From Jiulongibacter sp024742395 (GTDB taxonomy: Bacteria; Bacteroidota; Bacteroidia; Cytophagales; Spirosomataceae), in contig OZ252236.1 in the NCBI GenBank assembly GCA_965249455.1, positions 3,844,001-3,908,000 of the forward strand: DNA of 64,000 bases. The letters are read 5' to 3'. The translations under genes were made by a program, and so were the position numbers. Under the pieces are notes generated by a model that saw only the letters and a list, made by a program, of their open reading frames with translations, was not told where the DNA came from and ran no database searches. This document shows, piece by piece, positions 33,953-42,601 of the stretch (position 1 is the stretch's first letter; each line of letters begins with the position of its first letter).

Positions 33953-36900
33953 CTATTTAAGAGATATAATATATGAGTATGAGTAGCTTTTTTCATTGAG
34001 TCTGTATTTTTCATGAGGTTTGTAGCCCCAGCTATTATCTCCTCCTACACCTCTTTGCAACAAATCAATTTGTAAAACAGTAAAGTTTCTCTCAGTCACA
34101 TCATTGCTGTGCATTTGTTTTTTAGTCAGACCCGGATCAAAATCCTCTGTCATAAAATGCAAAGCACTGAAACTCAATGGCTGTAATCCTTTAACTGTTA
34201 CACCATTCCCGTTTAGGTCAAGCAATTGTACCCATCTGGCATCAGTATGGTAACCATTTTCCTGTGGTCTTATATACGATGATGTATATTGATTTTTAAC
34301 CAAATCATGATATTGCCCTAAAAATGCAGCCGTTTTTCTGTCCTGATAATTTTCAAAAGGCCCACGACCGTAATAGTTCAATTGGTCAGTTGTCTTTGGT
34401 AAAACCATTCTCATTCCAAAACGCGGCATTTCTACTACTTCTTCATTCAATAAAATGGAAGAAGTAATTTTCAATTCGCCATTATCCAGAATGTTATACT
34501 CAATAGTATAATCTGCCGGTACATCATTTAAGGCATAAACCACCTTTATACCAGATGTGCTTTCAGTAACTGATGTCAGTGTTTTATTAGTATGGGCTGT
34601 TCGCCAAACATTCGCCTCTGACTGATAATTATGACCAAAATCGTTATCAATTGGAGCTCGCCAGAAATAGGGTTCAGGCATACTTAACATAGACGATTTA
34701 CCATTCTTAGTAAATTCAGTAATTCGCCCTGACTTTTTATCAAGCCTTAGTTTTAAACCATTCTTGTTATATAAAACCTCGTTAGTGTTCTTTTCAACCA
34801 CTGCCGGCTTTATGGCATTGACTAGTGCAAAAGATGCAGACTCATTAAGAATAAATTCTTCTCTGGCTACTTCATGCCCTAAAGGAATCATACGGTCAAA
34901 ACTCGCTTGATGAGCATAAAGATGCAAAACATACTCACTGGAAGCATTCAATGTAGGTAAATCTATTTTACCTTTAGTACCTGTCAATGTTACCTTGCCA
35001 GTGGCTATTGCTTTGCCGTTTTCAAGCAACTCAAATTGGAAAGCATATTCCGTAAACTTTGTTTGAATTGCTACATTAAAAGTGCCTGCTTTCCAATCAA
35101 GGTCTTTGAAATGAACATTCTGATATACTTTTTTAACCTCAAATAGTCCCGGATGTGGGATTCTATCTGAAGAAACCAGCCCGTTGGCACAGAAGTTTTC
35201 ATCATTTTGTAAATGACCAGCCCCTAAATCACCGCCATAAGCAAAATAATCCCCTTTGTACGGGTCAGTAGCCAGCAATCCTTGATCTACCCAATCCCAG
35301 ATACAACCACCTTGCATGTTCTTGCTTCCGTAGATAATATCCCAATACTCTTTAAAATTTCCATTGCTATTGCCCATAGCATGCGAATACTCACACATGA
35401 TGTAAGGCCTTTTCTTTGAAGAATTGGCGTATGCTTGCATCGCACTGATAGTTGGGTACATTGGAGCAACTATATCTGTATTGGCCTCTTCTCCGGCTTG
35501 TTCAGATTGGACAGGCCTGGTATTGTCTCTACCCTTCATGTATTCATATATAGCCTGAAAATTCGGTCCATTTCCGCATTCATTGCCCATAGACCAGACT
35601 ATAACTGAAGGATGGTTTTTATCTCTTTCCAAAACCCTTCTTGCTCTATCCAGATGAGCTTCTTTCCATTGAGGTAAATAAGCAGGATGAACACTTGTAT
35701 CAAACCAGCCTTGTAATTCAGCTCCCATGCCATGGGTCTCAATATTCGCCTCATCTATGACAAACAGACCATATTCATTGCATAATTTTAGCCAAAGCGG
35801 ATCATTCGGATAATGAGAGCTTCTTACAGTGTTAATATTGAAGAGTTTCATTAGTCTGATATCTTCCAACATACTGGCTTTAGAGATCACATGACCGGTT
35901 TCAGGTTCGTGCTCATGTCGGTTAACACCTTTCACAAAAATTCGTTCTCCGTTTACCAGCAGTCCTTTATCTGTTATCTCCACAGTTCTGAAACCCACTT
36001 TTTGAGCAACACTTTCTATGTCATTGCCCATGGCATCCTGAAGAATAATACTTAAGTTATAAAGATTCGGTGTTTCTGTATTCCATGGTTTCACTCCTTC
36101 CAGTACAAAATTTATCTTGTTGCCTTTTCCTCTGGCTCCTTTAAGACTTGCTTCTGCCACCATTCCGCCATTGGGCTCATATAATCTGGCCAGCAGAGCA
36201 GCAGCTGTATTGGTACTGCTGAGATCAACACTTAAATCTATCTTACCATCCTGGTATTGATTTACCAAAGTAGATTTCAGAAAGAAATCAGCGATATGGG
36301 CTTTAGGGCGTGCATAAATGAATACATCGCGTTCTATTCCTGAAAGTCTCCAAAAGTCCTGGTCTTCAATATAACTGCCATCATGCCATCTGAAAACCTG
36401 TACAGCCAGTGTATTCACTCCTTCTTTAAGGAAAGACGTTATGTCAAATTCTGCGGCAGTTTTAGACACCTGAGTATAGCCTACTTCTTTTCCATTGAGC
36501 CATATGTAGGCCGCCCCTGAGATAGAGCCAAAGCTTAGAATCACCTCTTTGCCAGACCATCCTGACGGAACGCTAAACTCTTTTAAATAAGAACCTACAG
36601 GATTGTAAGCAGCATCTATGAAGGGAGGATTCTTTGGGAAAGGATAGGTTACATTGGTATAAATGGGTAAACCAAAACCTTGAATCTCCCAATTAGAAGG
36701 TACGCTAATATCCTTCCAATAATCGGCCTTAAAACCTGGCTTCATGAATTCAACTGAACGCTGATCAGGTGTATCTACGTATTGAAATTTCCATTGACCA
36801 TTTAAAGATATATACCAAGAATTGCTTTCCGAATTGTCTGCTAATGCTGTCTGTTCAGAAGCACTATGAAGCATTTCGGCGTGGGGTGCCAATTTATTTA

Positions 36901-37003
36901 TCTCAATGATTTTGGGATCTTCATATTCTTTGAATGTAAAAAGCTGAGAATAAGCTAAAAAAGGCATACTAAGAAGTATGCCTGCGGTCAATAATTTATT
37001 CAT
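33953..37003 (-). CDS. lacZ: Beta-galactosidase, glycoside hydrolase family 2
   Basis: The 1016-residue enzyme has the usual five-domain GH2 layout of E. coli LacZ plus a signal peptide (KLLTAGILLSMPFLAYSQ), so it is periplasmic or surface-exposed. The sugar-binding domain spans about 50-230. The TIM barrel carries the acid/base Glu in WSMGNECGNGPN (about 470) and the nucleophile Glu in MCEYSHAMGNSNGN. The small beta-sandwich domain 5 is at the C-terminus. It hydrolyses terminal beta-galactosides. It starts three bases after the galK stop, forming an operon that makes galactose and phosphorylates it. Confidence 0.95.
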   Translation of the reverse strand: MNKLLTAGILLSMPFLAYSQLFTFKEYEDPKIIEINKLAPHAEMLHSASEQTALADNSESNSWYISLNGQWKFQYVDTPDQRSVEFMKPGFKADYWKDISVPSNWEIQGFGLPIYTNVTYPFPKNPPFIDAAYNPVGSYLKEFSVPSGWSGKEVILSFGSISGAAYIWLNGKEVGYTQVSKTAAEFDITSFLKEGVNTLAVQVFRWHDGSYIEDQDFWRLSGIERDVFIYARPKAHIADFFLKSTLVNQYQDGKIDLSVDLSSTNTAAALLARLYEPNGGMVAEASLKGARGKGNKINFVLEGVKPWNTETPNLYNLSIILQDAMGNDIESVAQKVGFRTVEITDKGLLVNGERIFVKGVNRHEHEPETGHVISKASMLEDIRLMKLFNINTVRSSHYPNDPLWLKLCNEYGLFVIDEANIETHGMGAELQGWFDTSVHPAYLPQWKEAHLDRARRVLERDKNHPSVIVWSMGNECGNGPNFQAIYEYMKGRDNTRPVQSEQAGEEANTDIVAPMYPTISAMQAYANSSKKRPYIMCEYSHAMGNSNGNFKEYWDIIYGSKNMQGGCIWDWVDQGLLATDPYKGDYFAYGGDLGAGHLQNDENFCANGLVSSDRIPHPGLFEVKKVYQNVHFKDLDWKAGTFNVAIQTKFTEYAFQFELLENGKAIATGKVTLTGTKGKIDLPTLNASSEYVLHLYAHQASFDRMIPLGHEVAREEFILNESASFALVNAIKPAVVEKNTNEVLYNKNGLKLRLDKKSGRITEFTKNGKSSMLSMPEPYFWRAPIDNDFGHNYQSEANVWRTAHTNKTLTSVTESTSGIKVVYALNDVPADYTIEYNILDNGELKITSSILLNEEVVEMPRFGMRMVLPKTTDQLNYYGRGPFENYQDRKTAAFLGQYHDLVKNQYTSSYIRPQENGYHTDARWVQLLDLNGNGVTVKGLQPLSFSALHFMTEDFDPGLTKKQMHSNDVTERNFTVLQIDLLQRGVGGDNSWGYKPHEKYRLNEKSYSYSYIISLK

Positions 37004-37006
37004 AGG

Positions 37007-38185
37007 TTATAGTTTATCTTTTTCTAAAATAGCCATTTCTGAGCAACCGTCAGTTATTTCTACTTCATAACTCTCCGGAAGACGTCCAAATTCTGAGAAA
37101 TATGCCTGACTGATGGATTCAATAGACTCTGCTACCGCCTCCTTATTTATGAGGTTAATGGTGCAGCCACCAAAACCACCACCCATCATTCTAGAACCCG
37201 AAATAGCCTTATTTTCCCTTGTAATGTCTACCAGGAAATCCAGTTCTTTGCAACTTACTTCGTATTCATTTTGAAGCCCATCATGCGTCTCATACATTAT
37301 CTCTCCAAAGGCCGCCAGATCTGCATTTTTTAATGCTTCAGAGGCTCTATGCATTCTGTCTGTTTCTGAAATAACAAAATGGCATCTTTTATAAACCGTG
37401 CCACTCATTTCATTTTTATGGGCCTCCAGCTGAGCTAAACTCACATCTCTCAAACTTTCTATTCCACTATAATGTGACTGCAAAACGGCTACTCCGGCCT
37501 CGCACTCTTCTCTTCTTTTATTATACTCTGTGTCAGCCAGATTATGCTTAACGCCTGTATTGAATAGAACTATGGCCACATTTTCAAACTCAAAATCGAG
37601 GTATTCATGCGTCAGTGCCCGACAGTCTAATTTGATGAGCTTATTTTCCTTGCCAAAAAGTGAAGCGTACATATCCATGATACCACATCTTACGCCGGCA
37701 AAATTATGTTCAGCCATCTGAGCCACTTTGGCCAGTGCCAGTCTGTCAAGATTCAAATCAAAGAGTTCATTCATGGCATAGCCCATACCGCTCTCTACTG
37801 CCGCAGAAGAAGACATGCCAGCTCCAAGTGGCACATCACCACCAAAGGCCAGATTAAATCCATGCGTAATATGGGCCCCGCCAGAAACCAATTCGTTCAT
37901 GACACCAATCAAAAAATTGGCCCATGATTTATCCGATTTTTCCAGCGTATTGATTCTAAAAGAATGGTATTCATTCAAATCAACCGCATAGAGGTTTACC
38001 TGATTATCAGAACGAGACGATAGACTGAAGTAAATAGCTTTATTAACTGCAGCAGGTAAAACAAACCCCATATTGTAGTCTGTATGCTCACCTATTAAGT
38101 TTATTCTTCCCGGAGCCTTTATATTGAGTTCAGGAGATGTTTCAAACTTATCTTTAAATGCCTCTATAATTTCAATTTCCTTCAT
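37007..38185 (-). CDS. galK: Galactokinase
   Basis: I place the start at the ATG at 38185 (MKEIEIIEAFKDKF); the longer frame runs through untranslated leader. The 392-residue GHMP kinase shows the galactokinase signature GRINLIGEHTDYNMG, the ATP loop PLGAGMSSSAAVES and the third motif GSRMMGGGFGGCTINL. It phosphorylates galactose to galactose-1-phosphate in the cytoplasm. It is followed directly by lacZ and is divergent from the LacI-type regulator. The 391-base region before it contains a terminator-like hairpin. Confidence 0.96.
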   Translation of the reverse strand: MKEIEIIEAFKDKFETSPELNIKAPGRINLIGEHTDYNMGFVLPAAVNKAIYFSLSSRSDNQVNLYAVDLNEYHSFRINTLEKSDKSWANFLIGVMNELVSGGAHITHGFNLAFGGDVPLGAGMSSSAAVESGMGYAMNELFDLNLDRLALAKVAQMAEHNFAGVRCGIMDMYASLFGKENKLIKLDCRALTHEYLDFEFENVAIVLFNTGVKHNLADTEYNKRREECEAGVAVLQSHYSGIESLRDVSLAQLEAHKNEMSGTVYKRCHFVISETDRMHRASEALKNADLAAFGEIMYETHDGLQNEYEVSCKELDFLVDITRENKAISGSRMMGGGFGGCTINLINKEAVAESIESISQAYFSEFGRLPESYEVEITDGCSEMAILEKDKL

Positions 38186-38261
38186 TCTACCGAAAATACT
38201 CTTTTTTGAAAATATTAGAATTGGGGTCGAATTTATCCCCGAAAACTTAATTATCTCTGGT

Positions 38262-38299
38262 AAAAACAAAAAACTATGCCAATAAAATCGGCATAGTTT
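38262..38299 (-). terminator. Terminator-like hairpin upstream of galK
   Basis: AAACTATGCC (38271-38280) and GGCATAGTTT (38290-38299) form a perfect 10-bp stem with a 9-base loop. On the minus strand it is followed by TTTGTTTTT. It points toward galK and lies 77 bases before the galK start, so it is either the end of a short upstream transcript or a leader attenuator. Confidence 0.6.
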
Positions 38300-38311
38300 C
38301 TTACAGTCTAC

Positions 38312-38416
38312 CTAAATTTTAACCTTGTATTCTATGAATTTAATCTCTGTCATTTTTTGATTAATAACCACTTCAATCAAATCATTTGAATTACGGAAGG
38401 TTGGCCTATGACAAAG
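38312..38416 (-). pseudogene. Possible C-terminal remnant of a lost gene
   Basis: Between two in-frame stops the minus strand is open for 34 codons and ends SNDLIEVVINQKMTEIKF and six further residues, a protein-like composition. There is no ATG at its start. A terminator hairpin follows the stop by 12 bases, as expected for the tail of a real gene. The family was not recognised. A chance open stretch of this length is quite possible. Confidence 0.25.
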
Positions 38417-38475
38417 CTAAGAAATGCAATCCCGACTCAATTAAACTTTTTCTTAGATATTTCATATAAAATTAT

Positions 38476-38491
38476 GTGCAAATGATTGCAC
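38476..38491. promoter_or_regulatory. LacI-type operator O1
   Basis: GTGCAAATGATTGCAC is a 16-bp site with arms GTGCAA/TTGCAC (7 bp with flanking T/A). It contains the TTG (38486-38488) that is the likely -33 element of the lacI-type gene. Its exact reverse complement occurs 43 bases downstream (centre to centre). Confidence 0.8.
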
Positions 38492-38507
38492 AAAGTAGAA
38501 TTGACCA

Positions 38508-38515
38508 TATATTTG
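38508..38515 (+). promoter_or_regulatory. -7 promoter element for the lacI-type gene
   Basis: TATATTTG matches TAnnTTTG, with TTG 19 bases upstream inside operator O1. Transcription should begin near 38521, inside operator O2. Confidence 0.75.
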
Positions 38516-38518
38516 GCC

Positions 38519-38534
38519 GTGCAATCATTTGCAC
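38519..38534. promoter_or_regulatory. LacI-type operator O2
   Basis: GTGCAATCATTTGCAC is the exact reverse complement of O1 and covers the expected transcription start of the lacI-type gene. Binding here would block its own promoter. Confidence 0.8.
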
Positions 38535-38576
38535 AATCTTTGAACTTCTCATTAACTTGCCTTAAAAGCCTTTGTT

Positions 38577-39584
38577 ATGATTAATGCCTCCACTACTATT
38601 AAACAAATAGCCAAAGAACTGGGCATTTCTGCGAGTACCGTATCTCGTGCACTCAGAGATAATCCAAGAATTAGCAAGGCTACTACGAAAAAGGTGAAAG
38701 AACTGGCAGAGAAATGGCATTATGTGCCTAATCCTGCAGCCAAGCTTCTCAAAAACAACCGTACATACACCATTGGTGTTTTACTTCCATTTTTGAAAGA
38801 AGAATTCTTTTCAATGGCCATATCTGGTATAGAAGACACACTGATGCCTAAAAATTATCATGTGATGGTTAGCCAGTCACGCGATAGTCTGGAAAGAGAA
38901 AAAATGATGGTTAATTCGTTTCTTGCCAGCCGAATAGATGGCCTTATTGCGTCTGTATCGGCGGAGACAAATCACTACGGTCATTTTAAAAGACTGGAAG
39001 AGTACGGCATTCCGGTCATTTTCTTTGACAGAGTACCCAGAAATTATGAGAGTCATAAAATCAAAAGCAATGTTACCTATGGGGCCATTGAAACTATGCG
39101 TTTTCTTGCAGACAAAGGCATTAAAAGAATTGGGCTGATTAACGGCCCTGGCAATCTTGAGGTCTCTGAAGAAAGGCTCAATGGATACTTAGAAGCCACC
39201 ATGAAATTCGGATTAAAGACAAGCCAAAAGTATATTAAGTCTACTAACCTTACCAAGGAAGAAACAGAAAAATGTATGGCTGAGATTGCGGCTCTAGATG
39301 AACTACCACAAGCCATTCTCACATTTAATGATTATGTGGCTCTTCATGCTATGTCTGCCTGTAGAAAATTAGGTCTGACGCCCAACAAGGACATTCTCTT
39401 CGTTAGTTTTGCCAACCTCCCAATTACCAGTTTTCTTGAAAACCCGCCGGTAGCTTCTGTAGAGCAGTTTGCTACTAAAATGGGGGAAGAAGCTGCTGAC
39501 CTCTTATTGCAATGTATTGAAAACAAAAACCAGATGTTTGATTACAAACAGATAATGGTAGACACTGAATTACGTATTCACTGA
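38577..39584 (+). CDS. LacI family transcriptional regulator
   Basis: The 335-residue protein has an N-terminal LacI helix-turn-helix (TIKQIAKELGISASTVSRAL, residues about 7-26), a hinge helix with NPAAKLLKNNRT, and a periplasmic-binding-protein-like effector domain (about 65-335). It is a DNA-binding repressor or activator sensing a sugar. Two mirror-image operators at 38476 and 38519 bracket its promoter, so autoregulation is very likely. Being divergent from galK-lacZ, it probably also controls those genes. Its last 15 bases overlap the 3' end of the opposite-strand CRTAC gene. Confidence 0.93.
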   Translation: MINASTTIKQIAKELGISASTVSRALRDNPRISKATTKKVKELAEKWHYVPNPAAKLLKNNRTYTIGVLLPFLKEEFFSMAISGIEDTLMPKNYHVMVSQSRDSLEREKMMVNSFLASRIDGLIASVSAETNHYGHFKRLEEYGIPVIFFDRVPRNYESHKIKSNVTYGAIETMRFLADKGIKRIGLINGPGNLEVSEERLNGYLEATMKFGLKTSQKYIKSTNLTKEETEKCMAEIAALDELPQAILTFNDYVALHAMSACRKLGLTPNKDILFVSFANLPITSFLENPPVASVEQFATKMGEEAADLLLQCIENKNQMFDYKQIMVDTELRIH

Positions 39585-41273
39585 TTTTTTCTTTTTGTAT
39601 GATCTCAAAGCATAGCTTACTGCAATAAAAAACAATACCAGACCCACACCACCTATTAAAGGCAGATTCCTCTCCTTTTTATTACTAACAGGCTGCTCAA
39701 TAGTAATTAGCTGATTAACCTTTTGATTGACTAAAGTCTGCTTTTCTCCACCAGTCCAATACACATGGAGAGTATCTATCGTGGTAATATCTGACAAACC
39801 AAAGTGTGCGATCACAGAATTCTGTGAAATGTGGCTGGAGCCTCCTCCATCTATTTCACGAATCATTTTTTGGCCTCCGGCCACCAATTCAATTTTAGAA
39901 CCAATTCCATCTATTTCTGATCGGCTTCCTTTTAACTTGACCTTAAGCCAATTCCCTCGTGATGAGTCATTTCTATACACTACAGTTCGTGAATCTACAG
40001 GATAGTTATCATAAACAGGCTTTTGGTTCACCACCAGTATATCTAAATCACCATCATTCTCTATGTCAAAAACTATAGAACCACGCCCAATGCCATATCC
40101 ATTTACTCCTTTGGCTCTGGCCAATTCCTGAAAAACACCTTTATCATTTTCGAAAAAATAATTTGCCATAGGCACGCAGTTTGGATTCAAATCACCATTG
40201 GATACAAATAAATCTACATCGCCGTCATGGTCGAAATCAGCAAAATTAGCCCCCCAGCTAATTGATACGAATGACATACCCAGTTCTTTTGCTTTATTCT
40301 TAAACGGCTTGTCTTTCCCTTGGTTCACCATGAAAAAGTTAAATCGAATGTTGGTCATATAATAATCCATGAGCCCATCATTATTATAATCGCCTACTGC
40401 AGCTCCCATAGAATTAATCCTGAGGTTTAAGCCCATTTCTTTAGCCATATTTTTAAAACCAGGCTCCGGAAATTCATTGACCAGCAATAGGTTTGGAGTT
40501 CTTTTGTATCCAAAATCATGATTGACTATCAGATCCTGATCACCGTCATTGTCAAAATCTGAAAACACGCCTCCAAAGCCAAAGCCTCTAAAGTCAAGGC
40601 CATAATCTGAATAAACATCTTTAAAACGCCTTCCATTATCATTTATCAATAAGTTGCCTTCAGCTATTTGGTTAGCCCCCACAATGGTAGCATCATTTAT
40701 CTCACTGAGTTCTCCTTCAAATTGATTAAAATAATTACCCACATAGATATCCGGCCAACCATCCGCATTAAAATCCCCAAAACTGGCACCTGTACTAAAT
40801 GATTGAATTTTGCTTAAGCCATACTCATCAGAAGCGTATCGAAACGTTCCGTTGCCCTTATTGATAAAAAGAAGGTTTTCTGCTCTTGGAATAACCTTCT
40901 CCTCTTTTTTAGTAGTAATGGTAGTAATTAAAAGATCTCTGAAACCATCTCTGTTTACATCTGCCGAGGCCACTCCCTGTGTCACGAAATTATCTGTAAT
41001 TTCAAGCCCACTTCCAGCAAAAACATTGGTAAACGTACCGTTTCCGTTATTCTTATAGAGTACATCAGTATTCATTCCGCTTGTGATGTAAACATCTTCG
41101 TAGCCATCGTTATTAAAATCAAAGGCACAGGCACCTCCTCCAAACATCCCCTCATACACCACGAACTGATGATCTATCCCCGTTTCTTTTGTAATATCTG
41201 TAAAGGCATTTTGTGCCTTCAATAACAAAGGGAGAACGCTGATTAGTAAAGATGTCAGAATTCTATGCATCAA
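39570..41273 (-). CDS. CRTAC1-like VCBS/ASPIC-UnbV protein with C-terminal membrane anchor
   Basis: The 567-residue exported protein has a signal peptide (LTSLLISVLPLLLKAQ) and seven FG-GAP/VCBS calcium-loop repeats, such as FDFNNDGYEDVYI, ADVNRDGFRDLLI and FADFDHDGDVDLFV. An ASPIC/UnbV domain follows (about 430-510, KLKGSRSEIDGIGSKIELV). The end carries a hydrophobic segment (GGVGLVLFFIAVSYALRSY) and a KKKK tail, so it is probably membrane-anchored at its C-terminus and faces outward from that membrane. It is the last gene of the susCD operon, overlapping the haloperoxidase gene by 11 bases. Function of the ASPIC domain is unknown. Confidence 0.88.
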   Translation of the reverse strand: MMHRILTSLLISVLPLLLKAQNAFTDITKETGIDHQFVVYEGMFGGGACAFDFNNDGYEDVYITSGMNTDVLYKNNGNGTFTNVFAGSGLEITDNFVTQGVASADVNRDGFRDLLITTITTKKEEKVIPRAENLLFINKGNGTFRYASDEYGLSKIQSFSTGASFGDFNADGWPDIYVGNYFNQFEGELSEINDATIVGANQIAEGNLLINDNGRRFKDVYSDYGLDFRGFGFGGVFSDFDNDGDQDLIVNHDFGYKRTPNLLLVNEFPEPGFKNMAKEMGLNLRINSMGAAVGDYNNDGLMDYYMTNIRFNFFMVNQGKDKPFKNKAKELGMSFVSISWGANFADFDHDGDVDLFVSNGDLNPNCVPMANYFFENDKGVFQELARAKGVNGYGIGRGSIVFDIENDGDLDILVVNQKPVYDNYPVDSRTVVYRNDSSRGNWLKVKLKGSRSEIDGIGSKIELVAGGQKMIREIDGGGSSHISQNSVIAHFGLSDITTIDTLHVYWTGGEKQTLVNQKVNQLITIEQPVSNKKERNLPLIGGVGLVLFFIAVSYALRSYKKKKSVNT

Positions 41274-42600
41274 TCTTCCATTTGAGTTTAGTCACATTCT
41301 CGGCAATCCGTTTCCCTTCTTCCAGACCTACTTTGTTATCCTGCGGAGTATGGATTCCTCCAAAAAATCGAGATCTGGCAGTCTCTTCTGCCACATCCCA
41401 AAAGTTATCAAAACTCCTGGCCTTAAAGTCTACCTCTCTCACATGATCTCTTTCTCTATGAACATGGCTGCTGTCTGTAAAATGAAAGGGATCATAAAGG
41501 TTTTCCATGGCAGTGGCCATAGCAGCTGCCTGAATAGCATGGCCAGAGGGGAACGATGGAAAAGGCGGATCAGGCCAGAAGGACTCCCACTCCTGATCTA
41601 TGAATTCAGGTATAAAGGTATTGGGCCTTTCTGAAAAGAAATGATATTTCCATTTCCAACAATTTATGAAGGCATCTGCAACTGACATTCCTACCTGGGC
41701 ATAAGTTTGACCTGCCTGAAGCAAGCCGGCATTATAATGTTTGATAGCTGCTGTGGCAATGTAGTAAGAATGCCCTGGGGGAGTAAAAGAGTCATCAGGG
41801 TCATCTCCCCACCATAAGGCCACTTCTTTGTCTTCCTGCGTTAATTTTTTATCCTGTTCATACACAGCCAGAAACTGATTATAATAGTCTGAATTCTTTT
41901 CAGGGTTGTACGCAATTATGCTTGGTGTAGCCAAAAGGGCATTTTCTTTTACAAAAGTCCTGTTTTCTCCCCAGTAAGGGTGCAAAGGGTGATGACTGAA
42001 AGACTGTGCATATAGCGGTGGTTTCCAAGAGCCAGGAAACTCTGGATGTGCCAATTCCTTATCAAAATTATGTAAGTAAGCTCTGTGGCCACCATCAGTT
42101 TTTGACCATTCAAAAATGGCTTGTGCTATTGATTTTCCATAGGACGCAGACCTTTCCAGAATTTCCTTATCAATTTTGTTCTCAAGTAAATTAAGCTCGA
42201 CAACCTGTTCTAAAGAATCAATTTTGGCTTTATTTACATCAGAAGTTTGCATGTAAATTCCTCTTAAGATTTCTGCCTGAGCAGCATTGTATGATGCCAG
42301 CCAATTGTATTCTTTATTTGGTTCGGGAATAGGCAATGCGTCCAAACCATTTAATTGGCCAGCCATTGAGAGGTATTCTTCATTGCTATTCACAACAGAC
42401 TCATACGCCGTAAGACCAATATAACCAATGCTTCTGGAGGCATAGGTAGGCGAATTGGCTGGGGTGTACTGCATAATATACAAAGTCATTTCGCCCCATG
42501 AAACCGCCACCTGATTTTCAGAAAAAGGCTTTTCAGTCTCCTTGCAGGCACACAAACAAAAGGCTATCCAAAAGAATAGAATTGAAAACAATGCTTTCAC
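41263..42600 (-). CDS. Vanadium-dependent haloperoxidase / PAP2-superfamily lipoprotein
   Basis: I favour GTG at 42600 as start (445 residues), one base after the upstream stop, giving a short lipoprotein signal ending FCLCAC. Earlier ATGs at 42660 and 42636 overlap the upstream gene. The vanadate/phosphate-binding set is complete: K-x6-RP in WKYHFFSERPN (K about 318), PSFPSGHA (His about 354), and SR-x5-H-x3-D in SRFFGGIHTPQD (Arg about 411, His about 417). Helical bundles surround these. Such enzymes oxidise halides with peroxide or hydrolyse phosphates; the first is suggested by family resemblance. Predicted outer-membrane or periplasmic lipoprotein. Confidence 0.87.
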   Translation of the reverse strand: MKALFSILFFWIAFCLCACKETEKPFSENQVAVSWGEMTLYIMQYTPANSPTYASRSIGYIGLTAYESVVNSNEEYLSMAGQLNGLDALPIPEPNKEYNWLASYNAAQAEILRGIYMQTSDVNKAKIDSLEQVVELNLLENKIDKEILERSASYGKSIAQAIFEWSKTDGGHRAYLHNFDKELAHPEFPGSWKPPLYAQSFSHHPLHPYWGENRTFVKENALLATPSIIAYNPEKNSDYYNQFLAVYEQDKKLTQEDKEVALWWGDDPDDSFTPPGHSYYIATAAIKHYNAGLLQAGQTYAQVGMSVADAFINCWKWKYHFFSERPNTFIPEFIDQEWESFWPDPPFPSFPSGHAIQAAAMATAMENLYDPFHFTDSSHVHRERDHVREVDFKARSFDNFWDVAEETARSRFFGGIHTPQDNKVGLEEGKRIAENVTKLKWKIDA

Positions 42601-42601
42601 A

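Larger units (their letters stand above)
38186..38576. promoter_or_regulatory. Intergenic control region between galK and the lacI-type gene
   Basis: This 391-base gap holds, left to right, a terminator-like hairpin (38262-38299), a 34-codon open stretch on the minus strand (38312-38416), a minus-strand -7 candidate TAGCTTTG (38412-38419) with CAA (TTG on the minus strand) 18 bases further out, and two operators around the lacI promoter (38476-38534). A second weak minus-strand promoter, TAAGTTTT with TTTG 17 bases upstream, lies at about 38241-38248. The true galK promoter cannot be chosen by eye. Confidence 0.5.
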
